Assembly: GCA_002914805.1 (NCBI GenBank)
Contig: JXTB01000103.1
Coordinates: 153,660 to 217,659 of the forward strand
DNA: 64,000 nt
Source: Parasponia andersonii
Taxonomy: Eukaryota; Streptophyta; Magnoliopsida; Rosales; Cannabaceae
Direction of reading: 5' to 3'
The translations under genes and the position numbers were made by a program. Below are positions 53,481 to 64,000 of the stretch, one piece after another (the stretch's first letter is position 1; every line of letters starts with the position of its first letter). The notes under the pieces were generated by a model, which was not told the origin of the DNA, did no database searches, and was given only the letters and a program-made list of their open reading frames with translations.

Positions 53481-54118
53481 CCGAAGATCCTTTATATATA
53501 CAGCACACCCAAGAGTATAGGAAAAAATCTTAGAACGTAATGGATACATCTAGAATGATCAAGAGATATCTTAACCATGATAAAAGACTCTAATTGATAC
53601 TACTAAATCTAAAAAAGTTCTAGGCAAAGCCGAATGATCCTAGATAAGTTGAGATAGTTCTAGATAGATTGAGATGATCCTAAAAGTTCTTAGAATAACT
53701 TGAAAGAGTCAAAATAGTAAATAAACCCCTAAAAGAATCTAAATCATGCTTATTCTAGATCTCTTCTTGTAAACATTTTTGTAGATATTACTATTTTATT
53801 TAGAAAGATTTTAGATCCTTTAGTAAAATCATGCCACTTTGCACGATCATAACCCTTAGATTGATTTCGGCTTTACCTATATAAAAGAACTCTTAGGTTC
53901 ATTTATACACAAGTCCCATTTGTGAGAATTGTAAACATTCTAAAAGTAATACAAAATTTTTATTCACTCAAACTCTCTTATTCTTTATTACTTTGTCTCA
54001 CGGCTTACTCTAAATCCATTTCTTGAGTGTTAGTAGGCTGACTTAGTACAATAACCCATACTAAATGCCGCACGATTATCTAGTTTAAGACTAGAGTCGT
54101 GACAAGATGCTAACAACT
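53480..54118 (+). mobile_element. Possible solo LTR
   Basis: The stretch has LTR-like layout: a repetitive U3-like part with GATCCTAGAT/TTCTAGAT phrases, a TATA box (CCTATATAAAAGAAC, about 53875), and a downstream transcript-like part ending GATGCTAACA followed by ACTGGT, which looks like the first bases of a primer-binding site. No second LTR or interior is present, and a target duplication could not be identified. Confidence 0.45.
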
Positions 54119-54404
54119 GGTCAAATTTAGAATAGCACATGCATAGGAGATGCTCTAAGGATCTCTGACCCACCTATTTTGATGTGGGACCCATATTCAG
54201 ATGTTCTTTTTTAATAAAAATAAAAAGAAATTTAAATTTAAATTTAAGCTAGCAAACATTGGAAAATAGTTTAGATCACAGCAACAAATCCTGCAAGGTT
54301 ACAAGTCCTATGACACAGATGAAAGTAGGAAAGCTCAAGTTAGTGTCAAACTGAAACAGAGAAGTTAGTGTCAACTGAAACAGACATTGACTACCATCAC
54401 CCAC

Positions 54405-54501
54405 CTTCTCAAAAGGCACATCACAAGGAAGCTTCCCAGAAGCATGTAAATGGGACAAGAAACCATAAAAATCCAATAGATGTTGCTTGTCTTGGAGAAC
54501 A
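54405..54501 (-). other. Orphan exon-like segment
   Basis: Between a strong acceptor (poly-T then GCAG, 54503-54502) and a donor (GTGGGT from 54404) lies a 97-bp open stretch with protein-like composition: VLQDKQHLLDFYGFLSHLHA then SGKLPCDVPFEK. It does not belong to the TGD2 protein, whose stop is 430 bp upstream. The DKxHxLxF pattern faintly recalls the C-terminal part of plant Nup133, but I cannot confirm that. It could be a captured exon, an exon of a degraded gene, or chance. Confidence 0.35.
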
Positions 54502-54930
54502 CTGCAAAAAAAAAAAAGACATTTAGATGGAAAAGGGAACCCACAAAAACAAATAGAGATCTCAAAATAATCAGTCAGAAAGCACATTTTGCAAATTAAA
54601 AAAATGGTTTTGGGGAGCAACAAGGCCTCTGGCATAGAGGAACATAAGCTAATATGTGTCCAAATGGGTTATGAGAAAACATCAAAAGAACTTTAGTAAC
54701 CAGAAAGATGAATGAAAAATATAGCTCTATACTCCAGCTTTTCTGTCCAAGTGCAACTAAAATGACAGGACATAAACTCTAAGGAATCCCACACTTACGT
54801 CAAAAAACCAAAAAAGATGGCATCGCTTTACTTTATCACTTCTAAATCAATGGCACCTGGAAGCCGTTTCAAGTTTCTACAACCAATGATGCTATCTTAA
54901 GCTACAATGATTAGTTTCTTTCGACGAACT

Positions 54931-57467
54931 TCATAGTAACCTACTGAGGGACTTGATAAGTAATTTCAAATTTCGTCTTGTAGCCTCATCACCAGTGAAA
55001 CCAAGGATATCAGAGCTTATATTCTGCAAAGACAGAAAGATGGAAGATAAAATAAAAATAAATAAATAAACAAAACAGAATGGAAAAATTATACTTCAAA
55101 GATATCATCAATATTACCAATTATGCACTTATGCAGAAACGTAAAGCATTTGTGGTCAGGATCTTACCTCAATGTTCTTTAAGGTAAAAATCAGCGTGTA
55201 TATCGACTTCTGAATCAGTTCTGTATTCTCAGGGGTCATAATAGATGAATGCACTCTTCTGCACAGAACAACACTCCATATGATTATAAGCCCGAAACTG
55301 GATCATACTTCACACGCACACATACGCACACACACACAAGCAGCAATAAAACTTTCTTTTCCCCTTAATATCTCAATTCCACGGCAAACGAAGCCTTTTA
55401 CACTTGCATTGGGCAAAGTATCAAAAAGGAAAAATCTAACTGATCATTAAGGCTAATACAATGAAAAAACGAATCATGTTACCTATACAATCATCTGAAT
55501 TTGATCCAGGATTACAAGTTCTTTGGAATTGAATACGAATTCATGAAAAAATTTCAATTCACAATTCAAAAATCCTATTGTTACATAATCCTTTTCCTTT
55601 TCCCAAGTCTTAGATAGTTACCATTAGATCATGAACTTCTAAATAAGCAACCTTACAATAAATTATTGGAACTTGGAAAAGCAAAATTCTCAGATAAAGA
55701 GGTTAGAAATACTTTTTGTTAATAAATCCATGATGTGAAACATTTATTGTTTTTTTCTTTATCTTCAACATGATTTTTCTCAATATATTGTGCCATGATT
55801 ACCAAACGAAACAAATAAGACACAAAAGGAAAAAAGATAAAAAGGTAACTCAAATTAGCTTTTATTGCTGGGGTAGTAGAGATGTCCATGGAAATATATT
55901 TGATTCAAATCACCATTGAAACGAAACCTATGTGCGTAATAATGTCTAATTTGCTTTATTATAGTTAGATTCAGATTATGCATTGGACACTGTATCCATC
56001 TATTAAAATTGGTCTAATATATTAAAATTGCACTAGATTCAAATCAATCCTGACCAAAGCTTTTACAAGCTATTAAAAGGTCACCTCAAAACAAAGTAAA
56101 GACCTCACATAATACAGTTTCTCAAACTAGGCATTTCTGGATAGAAACTGGAGAAGAGGTTCACTAGTGCAGCCTCAATTTTCCCAAACATGCAATCAGA
56201 CTCTTAATATTTATTTATGTTCTACAAGTAATGTGTATACTCCATTCATCTAACAATAGTCAAAAGCTACACATCAGTATCTCAAGAAAGTAGCAGAACC
56301 CAACGAGATAAACAGCTAAAAGGGCACATAGTAAAACCCTACAGTCGGCGAAAATATATATAGGAGTGATGGATTATTCAAGTGCTAAAAGTAGATTGAG
56401 CTGAGTAATGATGGTAGTCTATAAACCAGAGTACCATGAAGATTGCAGAAAATGGTTGAACTTGAATCTGGATGTGGCAGAGGATGAGAGGAAAGCTAAA
56501 AGTGATGCATCTTTGATTTGATATCACCAAATCAATAAGTAAAATATCAAAACAGAAAAAAGGGAAGAAAAGCTATCTCTCATTTCACGAAAAATGCTGA
56601 TTATCAATTAAACATCACAAAAAAGTAAGTAGGGAACAGTCATGAGGAATAAACTTCAAACCTGACTTTAAACTCTTTGGTCCATATAATGATAAGCAGA
56701 GATCTTTAACTCTTAATACAAAAGTAAATAAAGAATATAGATGCCATGTGAACTACTTAAAAAAGAAACTAAAAGTCTAAAGACATGATAACAGTTGGAA
56801 CTAAAGATAATCTCAAAGGAAAGTACAGTAAATACACAAATTAATTTCTCAAAATCATCAATGGAAGAATCTAAATTCTTTAACAAAAAATCAAGATAAC
56901 AATAAACCTTCTGAAATATCTGAACCAAGTTAAGACCTTGCCAGATAAAAGTATATTCTAAAAGGAGAAGAATAGAACATTGAGGATAAAGACTAAAAAT
57001 CGAGATAGCAAGTGATAAAGGTTAGATTTGGATAGTTCACCTCACATCCTCAGAGGCTTGTGCAAGGCTTTTGGTTAAATTTTCAACCTCTTTAAGAAGG
57101 CCACTATCACGAATCTCAGCTAGCAAAGGTTGAATATCTTCAGCCATGGCTTCGATCTGAGACATCACTACATCAAATCCAAATATATGTACATGAGAAT
57201 GTGCATGCACGGTAAAATGGAAAGTACTAGAAGGGGTCTTCCTTCAACAAACCCAAGCTGCTCGACGAATTCTACTCTCTCTCTCACACTCAGACACACA
57301 CACACACTCACACTCAGACACACACACACACTCACACTCACACTCAGACTAATTCTACTCTCAATCTCTCTCATACTGAACTAGTTCTTCTTTCTCTCTC
57401 TCTCTCACACACACACAAACACAAACAAACAAACAAAAGTAGTCAAGCAAGTTAGCACACACTTGCA

Positions 57468-57502
<35 letters not shown>

Positions 57503-57615
57503 GAACTCGCACTTGAAGTAAATTGAATAACAGGAAGCACTTGAAGTACGCAGTACATCTAAATGACTTAAATTTAAAGCATCTGAAGTGAACCGGTATT
57601 ATGGTATACCTGAAG

Positions 57616-57646
<31 letters not shown>

Positions 57647-59046
57647 GTTAAGCTTTTCAAATTTGTCTTGACTTGAGAAATGCATTCAATAAAAGGACAT
57701 TTACAGAAAATTCTGCCTTTTTTTATTCCCTGAACTAATACGACAGTAATTGCACACTTAAAATGTAATTGGCCCGAGTACAACAAATTTTCATTTATCG
57801 CTCGTTATTAAATGCAGGTAGAATTCAAAAAATGGCTATCTCAATGAAACATGACAAATTTAAATAATTTGATTGTGCACTCACAATCTCCATTTAAGAA
57901 GAGTACCGGTTTGGTAGTGCATGCCACAGACAGAGTAATGACATTATTTATTATTCATGTACAGGCCAAAACAAACAACATGTGCAATCAAAAAGAACAG
58001 GCGGATACCAATTAAATAGAATAACATCAGAAGGGCACATCACACCTTTGTAAGCAGTGGCTTTGCTTCTTCAATAACAGAAGAAACTCGTTGAGCCAGT
58101 GTATAAGTGTTGGCAATACCAATTTCCTCTACATCACGTCCAAGGCGGGTAAATATCCCTACCAATGCATCCAAACTTACTCCTTGATGTCCCCTCACCT
58201 TTTGTCTATCACACACAATTAGACCTTCTTTGACACATTCTGGATCAAGAGGTCCAACTAAAGCATTTGGAATTGGATCTCGAGGTGTAATGTCGATTAT
58301 TGTTTCCATAAGAAGACCTGACTGGTTTACCTCGATCAAAGAATTCCGAGGAATGACTATTTTATCATCTTCAACCTACAAAGAAAAGTTATCCATATTA
58401 CAAAAACCATAGAAAGCAATGAAGATATAGTTTAATAACTTTATTTTCAAATTGGAAAAAAAAAAAAAATTTTAAAAAGAAAAACAATTTCAGACTTCAA
58501 TTAAAACAACAAGCGCTACGAAAAACACACCTCAACCACTGCTTCAATATTTTTCAAGGAAGGATTTACTCGGACAACATTACCAACAGTCACCCCTCTA
58601 ATCCTCACAGGTGTTCCAGTTGAAATACCACAAGCTTGTGCAAATTCAAACACAGCCAAGTACTTCCTGAATTTAGACCGCATTTGAAAACCCCTCAACC
58701 AAGCCAAACTGAGAGCAAGAATAACTGCACCAGAAACTAAAAACAACCCCACCCCGCCTTCCCAAATGCTCCTATGACCAAAACCAAAATCGCTTAATGG
58801 CCGTAAAGTTTGCTTCCAAATGGTCTTCGGAACATTCAAAACAACTGCAAGTGGATTCTTCATCTCCGAGGAGGGTGGTTGGCCGTGTCCAGTATCAGAG
58901 GACGTAGCACTAATCTGAGCAATTTTTCTTCGTGATCTAGACTGAAGATAAGCCAAACGATTCGAAGAACGGCGCTGGATAGTACCCAATGGCGAAAATA
59001 ATATTGTTGAGCATGTAGAAACCTGAACCATAGGATCCCCAACCAT
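54931..59046 (-). CDS. TGD2: TRIGALACTOSYLDIACYLGLYCEROL 2 (TGD2), chloroplast MCE/MlaD protein
   Basis: Five exons join with GT-AG borders in consistent phase: 59046-58531, 58375-58046, 57156-57041, 55258-55168 and 55023-54931, giving 381 residues, the length I recall for Arabidopsis TGD2. Residues 1-50 (Ser/Arg-rich) look like a transit peptide. A membrane helix lies at about 95-118 (GGVGLFLVSGAVILALSLAW). The MCE/MlaD domain follows at about 128-205 (CGISTGTPVRIRGVTVG), then a long helical tail with SVIEEAKPLL and SGLLKEVENLT. In the known family, TGD2 is the substrate-binding subunit of the TGD1/2/3 ABC transporter of the inner chloroplast envelope, binds phosphatidic acid, and serves lipid import from the ER. 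All exons appear intact. Confidence 0.94.
57280..57510. repeat. Microsatellite cluster in TGD2 intron 2
   Basis: CA/CT-rich runs: two ACTCACACTCAGACACACAC units near 57290-57340, then (CT)n and (CA)n tracts at about 57391-57420 and 57468-57502. A separate (TA)n lies at 57621-57645. Open frames here are repeat artefacts. Confidence 0.9.
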
Positions 59047-59585
59047 TTTTCTAAACTACCCAATTGAGTAAAAGATGCAAAAATGGCCTTAGGCTTTTAC
59101 AAAGATTCAAATGGCCTTTGAAACAGGTCTTGCATTTAGGCTTGAGCAGCAGCTTGAACTTCAACCATTCCAATTCATTATTAAACCCTAAACTGTTATA
59201 AGAGGGGGGAAAATAATCACCATGAACAGCTTGATTTTTACAACATTTGGCAAGATTTTACCAATAGAAGAGGAATTAAAACATAATAATAAAACTTAAT
59301 CCATTTCTAAGGGTCTCTATTTCAATCTTGATAATTAAGCAATTATGGTATCAACAAACAAATAAAGTTTCAAAGTTTTTAACTTTCTATATACTTAAGA
59401 ATCAATTCATTGATTTGAAAAAATAATATGAGTATTATTAATAATAAGAATAGAGTTTTGTTAGGTTTACCTGGTTAGGGTTTGAGGTTGAGGAATCCCA
59501 GAATTTTGTAGGACATAAGATAAGTGCTGAGGTTTTCGATTGACGATAAAACAAGGTCAGCCACCCTTGGACTGGAGTTCAGTCT

Positions 59586-59625
<40 letters not shown>

Positions 59626-59650
59626 TAGTTTGTGATTTGTGAGAGAATGG
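59047..59650 (-). promoter_or_regulatory. 5' region of TGD2 with possible 5'-UTR intron
   Basis: A donor-like CCAG|GTAAAC on the minus strand (about 59470) suggests a leader intron, but no clear acceptor before the ATG was found. A (GA)n tract (59587-59632), CT-rich on the coding strand, lies near the probable transcription start. Confidence 0.4.
59587..59632. repeat. (GA)n microsatellite
   Basis: Twenty-three GA dinucleotides in the TGD2 upstream region. Confidence 0.95.
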
Positions 59651-59699
59651 TGAGAGAACAAAATGGGCCGCACCAACACATTTGGTCCGTTGACAGAAC

Positions 59700-61080
59700 G
59701 AGTTCCATGATACAAAAGTTGTGTCCCTATTTAGGGAAATTGATATAAGCAGTAGTTATTTTGAATAAAATACTTATTTAAGTAATATTTTGAAAAGTGA
59801 CTTTTTAGTGTTTTGTGACTCTAAGGATAGAAGATCACATAATTTGTAATTGTTGATTAATCTTAAAAAAAAATTATAATTTTATTCTCACAAATAATGT
59901 GATCCCTCGTCACATAATTTACAACATTACTAAAAATATCAATTTAAAAAGATCATTAAAACAGTCACTTTGTGCCAAATTAATACTACTCAAGTCAATT
60001 TCTCCCCTTTGATATTTCATTTTAGTAGATATTGTTTTTTTTTTTTTACTTATAGCTAAATAGCAGTATAACTTAGTTCTTAATGAAAAGAAAGGAAAAG
60101 AGAAAGGAAATGAATTTAAAAAAATAAAAAATTGAGTCACTGTTTTAAAAACTATGCGAAGAATTCTCTAAAATAATATGCTCCAAATACATGAGTAAAA
60201 GCAGGAAAATGAAATCATTTTCTTAATTTTCGCTCTCTTTCCAGTCTATTACGATTAATAAACATTCAGGTATAATTAGTATGTCAAATTCAGTCCAGAA
60301 ACTGAATTTGTATTTATCCCCTGGTGGGCGTTGCAATGTGCAAGCCATAAGAAGGCGAACATGTTAAAAGCAGTATGTATTTTTCAAGGAAAATTTGATA
60401 ATTGTTATTTGAATGCACTTAAAGATAAATGCAGCACCCTTTGCAAATTGCAACAACATATACAGATTCAACGCATAGTCATGCAACAATGGATATAGAG
60501 AAGTTTCTTCAGTTTGATAACTGTTACTGAAAAATAAAATGATCAACAATGGAATTCTGTTCTGCTTCCTATCCCTTCTTAGCCCGAATTTGATAGACAT
60601 TATAAAATAGAGCCAAAAATTACTCTCAAATAAATAAAACGGCTAAGGTATTAATCTGTCAAAAAATTGTATAAGCTATGGCAGAATTGTGTAGTGAAAG
60701 AGACTATTCACTGTAAAAGAGTATTATGCTGTTCAGTAATGGAGGCCCCACGAGGGTTTGTTTGTGTAGCAGTCAACATGAGGCTCCACACTCTTGTTTG
60801 GAGCATTGAAAGAATTGTTGAGTTTTTTAGCAACCTCCTGTTAAAAAGACAAGGATAATACCAATTTCCAACAAATCCGAAACTGGAAATTGAAATACTA
60901 ACAAACTCCAACAACATTTAACAATACATGCTCCATTGCATCGCTGCACAAAATTTGCTATCCCTCGGTTGTTCTGGAGTTTCCAAAAGGGAAAAATGCA
61001 CCCAAAAACAAAAGCAATACTTGATACATATATGAGTATATGTCAAGTATCTTAAAAATTACAATCTAGGTACTACTTGG
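59700..61080. other. Intergenic region between TGD2 and the SDR gene
   Basis: TGD2 and the SDR gene are both on the minus strand, so this holds the TGD2 upstream flank and the SDR 3' flank. No gene is seen. Confidence 0.55.
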
Positions 61081-61125
61081 TATATGCATTGCTAACTCTA
61101 TTCTCTTAAGGAGATACTACATTCA

Positions 61126-61893
61126 TCAGACAGTAAGAGATGCACCATTATCCGCTGCCGAAAGATTCAAAATCATTGTAGCTGCCTTCACTGCCCATGA
61201 TTCAGGTGTCTGATACAACCCAGCTGAGTTGCCAAAGCATGAAGCTAGCATATCCGTATTTATCACACCAGGATTCAGTGCAACAACTGCCATTCCTTCA
61301 GGTAACTCCTTTGCGACTGACTTCGTCAAACCCTCAACAGCCCATTTTGATGCGCAGTAAGGTGCAACCAGTGCTGCCCCTGATCTTCCCCATCCAGAAG
61401 ACATATTGACTATTACTCCCTGCTTGCTCACAAGCATCATAGGGATGAAGTGGCGCAACATGTTTGCTAAACCTTTCACATTGGTATCAATAACAGCATC
61501 AAACTCTTCTTCAGGAACCTCCCAAATCTTGTTGTTCTTGTTGATTGTACCTGCATTGTTCACTATGATATCAGGAACACCCTTCTTTACCATCACTGTG
61601 CGCGCCAGCTCCTCAACACTGCTATTTGACCTAACATCAGCATTGATCAACAAGTGTCTGTCAGAGGACAAAGAGTTGGGTTCTGAGGAAGGAGAAGTGG
61701 AGGTGGAGGAGGAGGAGAGCTCCAACTGAAGGGAGTTTAGCTTGTCCTGGGCTCTGGAGCACCCTATTACTGTGTGGCCCTGCTTCGCTAGTTCCACTGC
61801 TAGAGCTTTCCCTAGACCTTTGCTCACCCCTGTTATCAGTACGGTCTTGGGGTTCGGCCCCCCACTTAATGCTCTGCTCCCCACCAGGTTCAT
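61126..61893 (-). CDS. Short-chain dehydrogenase/reductase, probable NADPH-dependent pterin aldehyde reductase
   Basis: A single coding exon of 255 residues. It shows the Rossmann cofactor motif TGVSKGLG (residues 21-28), NNAG (112-115), the catalytic Ser in VNMSSGWGR (165/166) and YCASK with catalytic Tyr179 and Lys183. An Arg at 47 after the second strand fits NADPH preference. The SSGWGRSGAALVAPYCASKWA region and overall length resemble the plant enzyme that reduces pterin aldehydes to alcohols in folate salvage (At1g10310 type), but substrate cannot be proved here. A Ser/Thr-rich insert at 60-77 is unusual and comes from a GGA/GAG-repetitive stretch. A leader intron precedes the coding exon. 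Confidence 0.9.
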   Translation of the reverse strand: MNLVGSRALSGGPNPKTVLITGVSKGLGKALAVELAKQGHTVIGCSRAQDKLNSLQLELSSSSTSTSPSSEPNSLSSDRHLLINADVRSNSSVEELARTVMVKKGVPDIIVNNAGTINKNNKIWEVPEEEFDAVIDTNVKGLANMLRHFIPMMLVSKQGVIVNMSSGWGRSGAALVAPYCASKWAVEGLTKSVAKELPEGMAVVALNPGVINTDMLASCFGNSAGLYQTPESWAVKAATMILNLSAADNGASLTV

Positions 61894-63340
61894 CCCGCCG
61901 ATGGTGATTTTTCAAACCTCTACTGCTTCCTCCAACCCCACAGTTCTCCTTCTGCAATATCCATTTCATAATCCGTCAGTGTTTTGTGGTTGTAACGATT
62001 TAAATTTAAAAATAAGTCCTGTCAATATTTAATTTGATTAACCAAGAGTCATAATCTGCAACACTAGGAAAGGCAATCGGCATTAAGTCCGAATATCAAC
62101 AATGTTCAGAAAGTAGAACCAACAATTTGGAACTTCATTCATCTATCTAAACATGTACATATATATATATATAAAACAAGTTCTTCAAATAGAGTACTTA
62201 AAATCAACCAATTCAAACATCATCAAGCGACTCTATCACTTGCAGGCAAAAATAACGCATAGAACTCTGTTTAGCACACCGAACGTGATAAATTACATTG
62301 TAGTATATTAGTTACTACATTGTCGTGCGATACAATAATTAAAATGCTTCACAATAGTTTACGGAGTACGATTGTAGGCAACAGGCATACAAAAAAAATG
62401 AAGACAAAGAGAAGAACAAGTTCACAGTTAATGCACTAGATACGGTATATTGGGAAGAGGACGACATGACCTCCAAAAACAACGAATCATCGTTCATAGA
62501 CAGCTCCCCAGTCCCTTACTAAACATGAGAAAGGAAAGTCCTCAAAATCTTCCAAAGTGCTGATCCACTATAGACCCCAAATAGTAATGGCCTAGCCCAT
62601 TAAAACAACATATTATCCTCAAAACCCTAAAACGAAGTTGTTCTACTTCATTCTAACCAAATAATCCAGACCAAAGCCGAAACGACAACCTTTCATAAGA
62701 CCTTCCGTCTTCCATTACTCATTATAAGATTCATCCAAAAGAAGCCAAAACAAACAGATACTCAACTAGGCTTCTCAAGATTAGACAAGCAACCATACTC
62801 CTCAAGTATTAGAGGCAGAAAATGAGAACCGCCTTGAGCCTTTTATAAGCCAAACCCATAATTTTCAACCCGAATTTTTGCCCAAATTCATTGACCCATA
62901 AACCAAAACCGAAAAAAAAAATGAAGAAAATTTGGACCCAAGAACAGAAGTGACAGGGCTGAGAAATTGGAGAATTTCAGCACCATTTGTCCCCTATATA
63001 CCAAGAAACAAGATTTATTATTATTATTATTATTTTTTGCGGAAAAACCCAAAATAAAACTAAATTGTCACATTTCAAGTAGTAGTGAAAAAAAGAGAGA
63101 TTGAGATTAATTGGGGTTCTGAGAGGTTTACCTGGACGCTTCGAGCCTGGAAGATTCCCAAACTTTCTCAACTTAGCTCCACCGTCTGTCCCTTTTCCTG
63201 ACTGACAATAGGAAAATGTGATAAAAAGATCTGGCTTCTCCAGGAAATAAACCAGACGAGAAGAGAAGAGAAGAGAACGTTGGATGGTGCTCAGAGTCGG
63301 CCTCTCGGCCTTGAAAACTCGCTCCAGCTATCTCTCGAGC
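61894..63340 (-). promoter_or_regulatory. SDR gene 5' UTR with leader intron
   Basis: On the minus strand a donor CCAG|GTAAACC at 63132/63131 and an acceptor ATATTGCAG at 61952 define a probable 1.18-kb intron (61952-63131). The upstream leader exon runs from 63132 to about 63340, and a 58-nt leader segment (61894-61951) precedes the ATG. Confidence 0.6.
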
Positions 63341-63431
63341 GGCATAAACTGATGACCAGTGGCTCCAAATAATTTCTCAAGGCGGTGCTTTTCCTCGACT
63401 CCTTTCGCAAAAAAAAAAAAAAAAAATTTAT

Positions 63432-63745
63432 GGACAAAACACCCTGTCATCCCCGAACATTTGTTGTTTACCCCATCAGTTTTGCTTTTTCTCACATTCA
63501 CCCTAAATATCACAAAACACTGTCGCGTTAAAAAATAGGGACCAAGTCCGATTGTCAAATGTAAAGACCGTAAGTAGAAGAAGAGGGACAAAACATCCTA
63601 TTCCCCTTAGAGTTGTTGTTTACTCCCTCAGTTTTGAGTTTTCTCTCTTTCACCCCAAATATTACAAAATATTGTTGTAATTTGCTTGAAGAAAAAAAGA
63701 ACTGACTTTGATTGTCAAATGTGAAGGCCAATAAATATAAGAGAA
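63432..63745. repeat. Diverged tandem pair, about 155-bp period
   Basis: GGACAAAACA(C/T)CCT, then TTGTTGTTTAC, TCAGTTTTG, TATTACAAAA and GATTGTCAAATGT occur in the same order in 63432-63585 and 63586-63745. Confidence 0.8.
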
Positions 63746-63775
63746 AAAACTATTGTTCATATTGCATAAACCCTA

Positions 63776-64000
63776 TTGTTGGAGCGGTTTCTCACCAGTC
63801 GTCCACGTGTCTTGAACTGCTGACGCTGGATTCTCCAACTGTTCACGTGCCCTTGCTATCTCACAAATCTCTGAACTCCAAGCAGGACCGGAGAGGCGGG
63901 GGTGGCTACCTGCAAAGACTCTCCGATGCTTAAGTCAGTGGTTTTTCTTTGCGTTTTGGTAGCAAGGAGAAAAATATATCAGTCCCAATATCTATCTCTT
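63776..64000 (+). mobile_element. Possible LTR fragment at the window edge
   Basis: The sequence begins TGTTGGAGCGG and continues with GGCGGGGGTGGCTACCTGCA and ACTCTCCGATGCTTAAGTCA, phrases I associate with LTRs of dicot retroelements. It runs off the window, so this is tentative. Confidence 0.4.

Noticed and set aside
57130..57558. Frames rich in Val-Cys or Thr-His
   Set aside because: Translations of CA/CT microsatellites in TGD2 intron 2.
61406..61729. Plus-strand frame of 107 codons
   Set aside because: Antisense to the SDR exon, whose catalytic motifs are clear.

Overview
This is a window of plant nuclear DNA, very probably a eudicot. It is AT-rich and gene-poor, with GT-AG introns, long (TA)n and (GA)n microsatellites, and many degraded transposable elements. 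The intact genes are plant families: a P-class pentatricopeptide repeat (PPR) protein, a DUF936 protein, the chloroplast lipid-transport protein TGD2, and a short-chain dehydrogenase/reductase of the pterin aldehyde reductase type. The species cannot be fixed from the sequence alone. Single Ns at 22838 and 40334 show that this is an assembly.

Layout. 1-2.7 kb: AT-rich intergenic DNA with a 17-bp-arm palindrome. 2.7-9.9 kb: a decayed Mutator-like element (MULE) carrying two convergent pseudogenes, a DUF1985/Ulp1-protease-like gene (+) and a MuDR-type transposase (-), with TCGAT-rich arrays near each end and in the middle. 9.94-11.9 kb: an intronless Restorer-of-fertility-like PPR gene, followed by a tRNA-derived SINE with a perfect 13-bp target duplication. 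12.1-14.2 kb and 19.6-22.0 kb: two diverged copies of one segment; the second copy contains the 3' end of the live DUF936 gene, the first only a pseudogene tail. Between them lies a LINE split by a 2.4-kb LTR element. 21.6-27.5 kb: the DUF936 gene (-, 4 coding exons, 732 aa predicted).

28-38 kb: intergenic DNA with MITE-like repeats. 38.4-42.4 kb: a Copia remnant (-) interrupted by a 775-bp MITE, with an assembly stutter around the N. 42.4-54.2 kb: intergenic DNA with tandem repeats, a CACTA terminus, a LINE-derived retroposon and a possible solo LTR. 54.9-59.05 kb: TGD2 (-, 5 exons, 381 aa predicted). 61.1-63.1 kb: the SDR gene (-, one coding exon plus a 5'-UTR intron). 63.4-64 kb: a diverged tandem repeat and a possible LTR fragment.

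The four intact genes do not form a pathway. TGD2 acts in ER-to-plastid lipid import, the SDR probably in folate salvage, and the PPR protein in organellar RNA processing; the DUF936 protein has no firm function. The most unusual content is the ULP-carrying MULE ending just upstream of the PPR start codon, the local segmental duplication with insertions that can be ordered in time, and the nested retroelements. No intact system unlike known plant genes or transposons was found.
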